Source: Pterois miles
Taxonomy: Eukaryota > Chordata > Actinopteri > Perciformes > Scorpaenidae
DNA length: 64,000 nucleotides
Reading direction: 5' to 3'
Assembly (NCBI GenBank): GCA_947000775.1
Contig: CAMQGK010000567.1
Location: 4,779,001-4,843,000 of the forward strand
The notes beneath the pieces were generated by a model that saw only the letters and a program-made list of their open reading frames with translations, was not told the origin of the DNA and ran no database searches. Below, piece by piece: positions 58,217-64,000 of the stretch. Made by a program: the position numbers and the translations under genes. Each line of letters begins with the position of its first letter. Within the stretch, counting starts at the first letter, position 1.

Positions 58217-60821
58217 AGGGTGAAAGTAAAAGAAAAGGAAAAAATTAGTTATAATTAACTCAAAAAAAAAAAGTCGAACGGGAAAAAAACACAGAATAAA
58301 AAAAATAAATTATTAAAAATATCTGTTTGGAGTATTTTCAGTGTAATAAATACTGAAAAATAAGTCCCAGTTGTTGCCTATAGAGATAAAATAGAGGTTA
58401 CGTCTGCCAGTTTTGTTTGTCCCCTGGCAACAATAGGTTTCTCATGTGGCCCTCTGGAAAACAATGCCCACCCTGATGTAGTCGCTGTATGCAGTTGAGG
58501 AGCAGTGTTTCTGTGGGGGATGTAACTCCCTTTGGTGTGGACTTTGGGCTTTAAACTTTAAAGCACAATAGGTCTTCTTTAACCTCCTCTTTTCTGCTTT
58601 TCATGTGCTGTCTTGTCAACTGTTGCAGGTGTTTCCCTGGCAAGTTTATCTTGTTCTCATTCAAGACTATTTTTGTCTGTTCACCTACACGCCACCTGTT
58701 ATTTACACATGTATTAAAAACTCATCAGCTGCCGCCCCCTTTGAAAATGCCACATTGGCGTCGATACAGAATATTACAGTTTTGAAGATGTGAAACCGTG
58801 TAACCAGGAGTGCTGGTATGCTGCACTGTGATAAAGAGTGAAACTGGTTTTATTTTTATGTCTGTGATTTGGCAGGTGTTGGGGTTTGCCTTTTTGGGTC
58901 TCGGCCTGTGGCTGAGGTTCAGCAGTAGCACCAGAGGCATCTTCCAAGTAGGGGACCTCAACTCGGGTGGATTTGTTATGGGTCAGTACTTCTATTATGC
59001 ACATTTGTGTCATTTCTCCAAAATAAATGCATGAAGATATTTTGCCTCTGATACATATTCAATCAAAGATCTGTGTGTCTCTCTCTCTCGTTGTTTTTTT
59101 TTTTTCATCAGTTGTGGCTGGACTGATAGCACTCGGCATAGTGATGCTGATTGTGGTGTCGTTCGGAGACTACGGTGCCTGCAATGAGAAGAGAAGTGCT
59201 CTGCAAGTGGTGAGGTGTTTTCACACAGTAACTTCCTTGGGGGAGCTACTGCTTTCCTGTCGTGTGATTACAATGGCCTGCCGTTCGCAGTTCTCGTACT
59301 GTAACTAAACCAACTTTATGCTCATGCTCAAAAAGAAACATGATGGTCATTTTAACCCATTACACTGACAAAAATGGGCAAAATAACAGAAAGTGCAAAA
59401 TGTGACAAACTACCTCGGGATAAGTTTTACATAATCAAGAAACACCATGCGCCAGATCTCAGTTCTACAGTCACATAATCGCTGGAAAGGTAACAAGGAT
59501 GCATAAGAGCCAAATTACTGAAGTTCCCTTCATTTAAAGCTGCATTCAGTCACTTTGAGCAAATGTGATTTAAAAAAGTTATTCTATAAAACGGTCACTA
59601 TATCCTGACAGTAGTACATGAGATAAAAATCATGTTCCTCTGTGTCCTCCGGTGCTCCTAATGGCATCTTCAAGAGTTCACAGACCAGAGGAAAACAACC
59701 AATCAGAGCCACGAATCAATCACTGCTCGCGAAACTCGCAAACTCTGATCAAACGGTCAAACTAGGCAGCGCTGATCAAATATCAACTCAATGTCAACTA
59801 TTTTGTTTTATTTCATCTTTGTCCTGTTAAGTCATTAGATTATATTAAACATTTCTGTCCTTTTAGTCAAACTTACTATCTTATTGTCTGATGGTTCAAT
59901 AATTCTGCGCTCATTAATGATGCGCAGTTCAGTCAACCTACCGGTCGTTATGAGTGTCAATCTGCACTGCCAACATGAAAATATGCGTTACTCAACCCCC
60001 CGACCCGACCTGGAGAACCACCAACTTTATGCCTTATAGTAGCACAACTGTCAGGGTTGAGGTTCGAGACCAGAAGGACAATGAGCGCCGCTGCTGGAGC
60101 ATAGTGAAGAGAAGATGGAAGGTGACACAAATAAAGAGAGGCTTGGTAAAATTTATATGTTTTTAAACTACATTTCAGTCTCGTGTATCTATTATATATT
60201 ATATATTGCACGTTTGATATCGTCACGGTTAGTGTTTAATGACACAGGAGCTTGATAGCTCATCATTTTCTCGTCTTCGTCATTGGAAAAAGGAACATAT
60301 TTACATATTTCATCATAGTCTGAACACTTTTAACACTAAAATTTGAGGAGAGAAATAGTTATTACAGTAACAAAATATTGATTCATATTTCAGTGTTTCT
60401 GTGGGGTCATAAGTCATAAATCCAATAACCCAAAGTTAAGGCCTTTAAATGTCTTAAAATCTGACGAAATGTCTTAAATTCAATTTTGGCGGGTATGAAA
60501 AATTCATTAACTTTACTTTCATGTCAAAAATGTTTTTTCTTTGAGCACGCCGTAAGAAAACCATAAAGCGGAACCACAAGAGAATAGCTGTGCTCATGCA
60601 CTACTCTCAGGATATAGTGACAGTTTTATAAAAATAACTCAAAGTTACCAACTGCAGCTTTAATAATGGAGCCACTGCTAAGCTCAGCCCGCCTCCTCAT
60701 CAGCCGACTGGTTGGATGTCAGACAATCAAAGTTTTATCAGTTCACCCGTGGTGGTGATTTATAGGTGCTGCTCAGAAGAGTGAGTTGCTCAACAGACTG
60801 AAACCTGAGAATAAAAAAACC

Positions 60822-60874
<53 letters not shown>

Positions 60875-63869
60875 CTTTATTAATCCCAAAAGGGGGGAAA
60901 TAAGTTTTTACACCTTTTTAGTTCACACAGTACATATACATGTCAATGGAGAGATGTCAGACTGAGGGGGCTAACCTGCAAGCGCCCAGAGCAGTGGGGG
61001 GGGGGTGCGTGGCTGGGGGACCTCGGCAGTGCCCAAGAGGTAAACTGGCACCTCTCCAGCAACCGTTGGTCTTGGTCCATGGGGGATTTGAACCCGGGTC
61101 CTCCACATCCTAACCCAAGTCCTTACGGACTGGGCTCCTCCCGCAACAAGCAGGCAAAACAAAAAGCTACTCGATATTCATTCAAAACAGATCTTAGATG
61201 ACTTCGTCTACGTGCCTTCATTGAGCTAGCAGGTCTTACATAACGTTTTCTTAAGTGATTAGCAAATAACGGAGGCAGGGCTCTTTTAATAGGACTGTTG
61301 AGCTGCTTTCTTTTCAGAGACAGAAGCCTATTTTACATTGAAGGCCAAATGTTCAGTTACTAGTAGATGAGACCAGCTGAACATCTGGACACAGTTAGAA
61401 CGTTTCTGTTCCCTCTCTGAGGTTCAGCGTCTCTGCTTTGTAAAGGGTTAAAGTAATATGGAGGTTTAATACTTAGTCTCAGTTGTCTCTTGGTCCACTT
61501 ATCACTTATCATAAAGTGGGCATGTCTGTAAAGGGGAGACTTGTGGGTACCCATAGAACCCATTTTCATTGACGTATTTTGAGGTCAGAGGTCAAGAGAG
61601 GATGGTTTTCCCTCACCAAAATTTAGTGCAAGTTTAGGGCGTTATTCTCCTTCGACAAGCTAATATGACATATGAATAGAAGTTGCATATGATACCAGTA
61701 TCTTCACTCTAGTTCTGAACCTGAAGTTGAGTCAGTGTGTTAAAGAAATTAGTGGCGTTACAACGAATTTGCAAATTTTAAAGCGTTATCGTGTAAACTT
61801 TGCAAGCCCTGATATCGAGATATCATGATGGACAATTACAAAGTCTAAATTGATAATAACCAGCTCATACTAACTCAGATTTCTCAGAAAATCCCACCAA
61901 ACTATTGTTGTACTCGGATTACGCTGTGTTTATGTGCATCATGCATGTAAACATAGTCAGTGTATAGCTGGAAGTATTTATTTTTCTCTATAATTTGACT
62001 TTAAACTGTTAAGTGCATGAGTTCTTCATGAATGAAAACATTCTCAGTGCTTTTCAGTTGTATTTCTAAGTATTCAGTTCACACAGGAGTATAAAACAAC
62101 AGGCTTTACTACCAGAAAACGTGCTGTCATGATATACTCTACATCGTTATTGAGATATGAAATGATATCAGGATAGAGGTTTTTGGCCCAGCTCTAAACT
62201 AGCAGATCCATTTTCTCCAGAAGTGGAACCACAAAGTATTGAAACTGTCTCAGTTTCATGTAGAGAAACCCCCACGGTACAGCTGTGGGAAACTAGCGAA
62301 TGCGAGGGAGGAACGGAGAATGTAAAAAAAAAAGTCTTTACTTACTCATAGACCTGCCTCTGATGAGCTGCACTTGTGGCCTTCGTCTTGATTTAGCACT
62401 CTAGTTTTCATTCATCCTCCTTTCTGCAAGTGAAAAGATTTATACTCTTTTATGCTCAAATACAGAGTCTGGTGTGCAGCATTATATCCCCAACAATGTG
62501 GATATGGTTCACTGGTAGTGGTAAAGATTGGGGTTGAAAAATAAAATGCACAGTGCCTCGTTGTTTTTCCTGTTTCCCAGTTTTATCTCATAGTCTAATC
62601 CAGTGTCCTTGTAGGAAAGGTCAGCGGCATTCCTTAACTGTTACATAGCTCGAAGGCGGGAGGCAGAGGGGACGTGTGCTGTAGGAAGAAACGACTGCTG
62701 AAAACTGTCTGCAACGTAGAGCTGCGACGCATCAAATCCATTTTGAACAGCGACAAATTGCGACGCTGAATTTCAAATTGTGAACATGAAACTGATTTCA
62801 GACTTAAGTCAACTAATAAATAGGGAGTGAACTTGTATGACTCACTCACAATCAAACTACCAACTTCTCTGTACTTGTTTTATGAAGTGTATCAACCTGG
62901 ACCTGTCTGAAAGCCTCTAAATCATTATTATTATTATTATGACACTACAGAGTTTTGTGAGTTATATGGCTCAGTGGTCAGTGACATGAATAGATCACCT
63001 CACCATTTTCTGTTAGCCACCAACCTTTATAGGTGATTTATGAAAGAGGTGAAAATATTACTCTTTAAGTTGTTTTTTTTGGGTTATCAATCAATTGAAA
63101 TATTTAATTGTGATTAATTGAATGATTGTCTGTAGTTAATCGTGATTAATCACAAATTTAATTATCTGCTCAAAATGTACCGCAAAGGGAGATTTGTCAG
63201 GTATTTAACACTCTTATCAACATGGGCTACGGTATATACTGTATATTTATTATTGGAAATTAATTAACAACACAAAACAATGCCAGATTTGGCCAGAAAC
63301 CCTCACAGGTACTGCATTTAGCATAAAAAAACATGCTCAAATCATAACACGGCAAACTCAACCCTACAGCTGTCAGTGTGCTGACTTGACTATGATTTGC
63401 CCAAAAAATGTGATTAAAGGGGAGACTCGTGGGAATCCACAGATCTACGTATCTTGAGGTCAGAGGTCAAGGGACCTCTTGCCTCTTGCTCTTGGCTATG
63501 ACAGTTTTTCCTCACCGAACTTCAGGTAAAGCGTGGAGCCTTATTTAACCTCCTTTGCGACAAGCTAGTGCGACATGGTTGGTACCAGTAGATTCCTGAG
63601 CCTGCTACAACCTAAACATCACAAGGTGCTTTAATGTGTCAATGAAATTAGTGGCGTCAAAACAAACTTGTGTTTTGACATTTTATGAAGTGGAATGCAT
63701 AGTAGTGGGTACGGTGTTGTCCTGTGTGTTTATCACTGTATTAACTCATGCCATTGAGATAATTAAGTTTAATGACCTTATCTTCTCCTTTCAGTTCTCT
63801 GTCCTTCTGGCCCTCCTGGTGGTGGCGCTAGTTGCTGTTGGAGTGCTTGCTTACACCAAAAGGGAAGCG
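56940..63869 (+). CDS. CD9-like tetraspanin (gene span, 5' part; C-terminus outside window)
   Basis: A four-pass membrane protein that organises other membrane proteins in tetraspanin-enriched microdomains. Four coding exons join in frame to 115 residues: TM1 about 12-34 (CKYVLIIFN...), small extracellular loop about 35-55 (RFSSSTRGIFQVGDLNSGG), TM2 about 56-76, short inner loop 77-86, TM3 about 88-110. Exon phases (0, 1, 0, 0) and the break before TM3 are as in CD9/CD81-type genes, and GLWLRFSSSTRGIF resembles CD9 GLWLRFDSQTKSIF. The inner-loop motif, usually GCCGA, is GDYGA here. The large loop with its CCG motif and TM4 are right of the window, so the exact subfamily is open. Confidence 0.88.
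57261..58578. mobile_element. TTAA-flanked MITE with 18-bp inverted ends, carrying a nested insertion
   Basis: TTAA flanks at 57257-57260 and 58579-58582. Starts AGCTGACCTATTGTGCTT; the end AAGCACAATAGGTCTTCT is its complement apart from two or three bases. Left interior (GGTTCATACTTGTATTTTGG, CTCTGATTGGTCAGCTGGCC) and right interior (TGGGCTTTAAACTTTAAAGC) are those of a fish MITE of roughly half this length; the surplus is the nested element below. TTAA duplication suggests a piggyBac-like source. Confidence 0.8.
57624..58475. mobile_element. nested hAT-like element with doubtful homopolymer interior
   Basis: Starts CAGACCTGGGCG followed by TATAGCCCGCGGTCCGGATC, ends ACAATGCCCACCCTG, as in hAT elements. 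No clean 8-bp duplication was found. The middle (about 58035-58275) is almost only A and G homopolymers, see findings. Confidence 0.55.
58876..58981 (+). CDS. tetraspanin coding exon 2 (residues 23-57)
   Basis: Acceptor TTTGGCAG, then VLGFAFLGLGLWLRFSSSTR and GIFQVGDLNSGGFVM plus one base, donor G|GTCAGT. It covers the end of TM1, the small extracellular loop and the start of TM2. Confidence 0.9.
59112..59209 (+). CDS. tetraspanin coding exon 3 (residues 58-90)
   Basis: T-rich acceptor ending CATCAG, then VVAGLIALGIVMLIVVSFGD and YGACNEKRSALQV, donor GTG|GTGAGG in phase 0. Contains TM2 and the inner loop, where GDYGACNEK stands in place of the usual GCCGAxxE. Confidence 0.88.
59538..60660. 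mobile_element. TTAA-flanked MITE, relative of the 50.8-kb foldback
   Basis: TTAA flanks at 59534-59537 and 60661-60664; ends AGCTGCATTCAGTCACTTTG and the complement of TACCAACTGCAGCT. 59610-59800 matches 50690-50870 (CCTCTGTGTCCTCCGGTG, GATCAAACGGTCAAACTAGG), and 60340-60395 matches the other foldback arm. About 500 bp between (59830-60340) is an extra sequence. Confidence 0.7.
60826..61146 (-). mobile_element. tRNA-type SINE, reverse orientation
   Basis: Read on the minus strand: a tRNA-like head with GAGCCCAGTCCGTAAGGACT (A-box-like) and GGTTCAAATCC (B box, plus 61084-61094), a body with GAGGTGCCAGTTTACCTC and a 3' end ...GGGATTAATAAAGATA before a long A/T run (60825-60870). The same tail motif occurs at 19018. 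Not a functional tRNA: no cloverleaf beyond the head. Confidence 0.75.
61490..61815 (+). mobile_element. DR1-bearing MITE family, copy 5
   Basis: Reads ATAAAGTGGGCATGTCTGTA, GGTACCCATAGAACCCATTT, then AGGTCA-G-AGGTCA at 61582-61594 (perfect DR1), CTCACCAAAATTTAG, and GTGGCGTTACAACGAATTTG, ending near TGCAAGCCCT. Confidence 0.75.
63085..63665 (+). mobile_element. DR1-bearing MITE family, copy 6
   Basis: Contains TTAATCGTGATTAATCACAA at the left, CAGGTACTGCATTTAGCATA, GGGGAGACTCGTGGGAATCC, a perfect AGGTCA-G-AGGTCA at 63457-63469, and AATTAGTGGCGTCAAAACAA at the right. It ends about 130 bp before tetraspanin exon 4. Confidence 0.75.
63795..63869 (+). CDS. tetraspanin coding exon 4 (TM3, residues 91-115)
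   Basis: Acceptor CTCCTTTCAG, then FSVLLALLVVALVAVGVLAY and TKREA, donor GCG|GTAAGA in phase 0. A 75-nt exon for TM3 is the standard size in this family (CD9 has FFGFLLVIFAIEI... here). The polar Glu often found inside TM3 is missing. Confidence 0.88.
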
Positions 63870-64000
63870 GTAAGAGGAAAGGGAAGAGGAGGGGAGGGAC
63901 AAAAAATAGGATGAGAAATAGTCCAAAATAAAATCATAAAAAAGTAAATACCCTATATATTCTGATCATAATATTTTGTTTATTATCAAGGTTGGATCAA
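63870..64000 (+). other. tetraspanin intron, cut by window edge
   Basis: Intron after exon 4; A/T-rich, no exon seen. Confidence 0.7.

Larger units (their letters stand above)
57006..58875 (+). other. tetraspanin intron 2, mostly transposon
   Basis: After 250 bp of plain intron, most of it is the TTAA-flanked MITE at 57261-58578 with a nested hAT. No exon is seen. Confidence 0.6.
59210..63794 (+). other. tetraspanin intron 4, rich in mobile DNA
   Basis: Contains a TTAA-flanked MITE, a tRNA-type SINE and two DR1-family copies, listed separately, and plain sequence between them (61146-61490, 61820-63080), where (ATT)n lies at 62919-62940. No exon is recognised. Confidence 0.6.

Noticed and set aside
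61084..61146. A reverse-strand tRNA gene
   Set aside because: Same reasoning: a tRNA-like head joined to a SINE body and A-rich tail.

Overview
This is a piece of a vertebrate nuclear genome, most likely a spiny-rayed (percomorph) teleost fish. Evidence for this is the split genes with GT-AG introns, a fish-like rbfox2 gene, dense short non-autonomous DNA transposons with TTAA or 8-bp target duplications, a Tc1 relic, tRNA-type SINEs and many microsatellites. There are no bacterial-style genes, operons, CRISPR arrays or phage genes.

Two genes can be supported. (1) rbfox2, an RNA-binding splicing regulator, runs on the minus strand from its CpG-rich first exon near 48.2 kb leftwards past the window edge. 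Seven coding exons are placed to the base: 48185-47991, 35500-35450, 17663-17469, 15308-15135, 14145-14092, 13175-13083 and 350-263. All junctions have AG/GT signals and keep the frame. Two more short exons look like alternative protein starts (21138-21115, strongly; 30264-30232, likely). The RRM is complete in the window; the C-terminal exons lie beyond position 1. (2) A CD9-like tetraspanin starts on the plus strand at 56.6 kb and runs off the right edge. Four coding exons (56940-57005, 58876-58981, 59112-59209, 63795-63869) encode TM1-TM3; the large extracellular loop and TM4 are outside.

Layout: 0.3-13 kb, long rbfox2 intron with a TIR element that carries an internal tandem array (4.4-5.5 kb), a nested hAT structure with a broken RecQ-like helicase fragment (8.2-9.8 kb), and a dense cluster of UGCAUG sites (10.0-12.6 kb) below the 93-nt RRM exon. 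13-17.7 kb, the RRM exons. 18-47 kb, long 5' introns with MITEs, a 20-bp minisatellite (22.1-22.8 kb), alternative first exons, a Tc1 relic (42.1-43.1 kb) and a repeat-poor stretch at 45.1-47.8 kb. 48-49 kb, rbfox2 promoter and 5'UTR. 49-56.5 kb, intergenic DNA with foldback repeats, a SINE, a 1-kb tetranucleotide array and some unassigned exon-like pieces. 56.5-64 kb, the tetraspanin with TE-filled introns.

The most interesting signals are the strand-biased UGCAUG cluster beside the RRM exon, which suggests rbfox2 autoregulation; the 27-nt extension of the exon at 263-350; the candidate new first exon; and a six-copy mobile repeat of which four copies carry a perfect DR1 nuclear-receptor site. 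Positions were read by eye; no alignment or database search was run.
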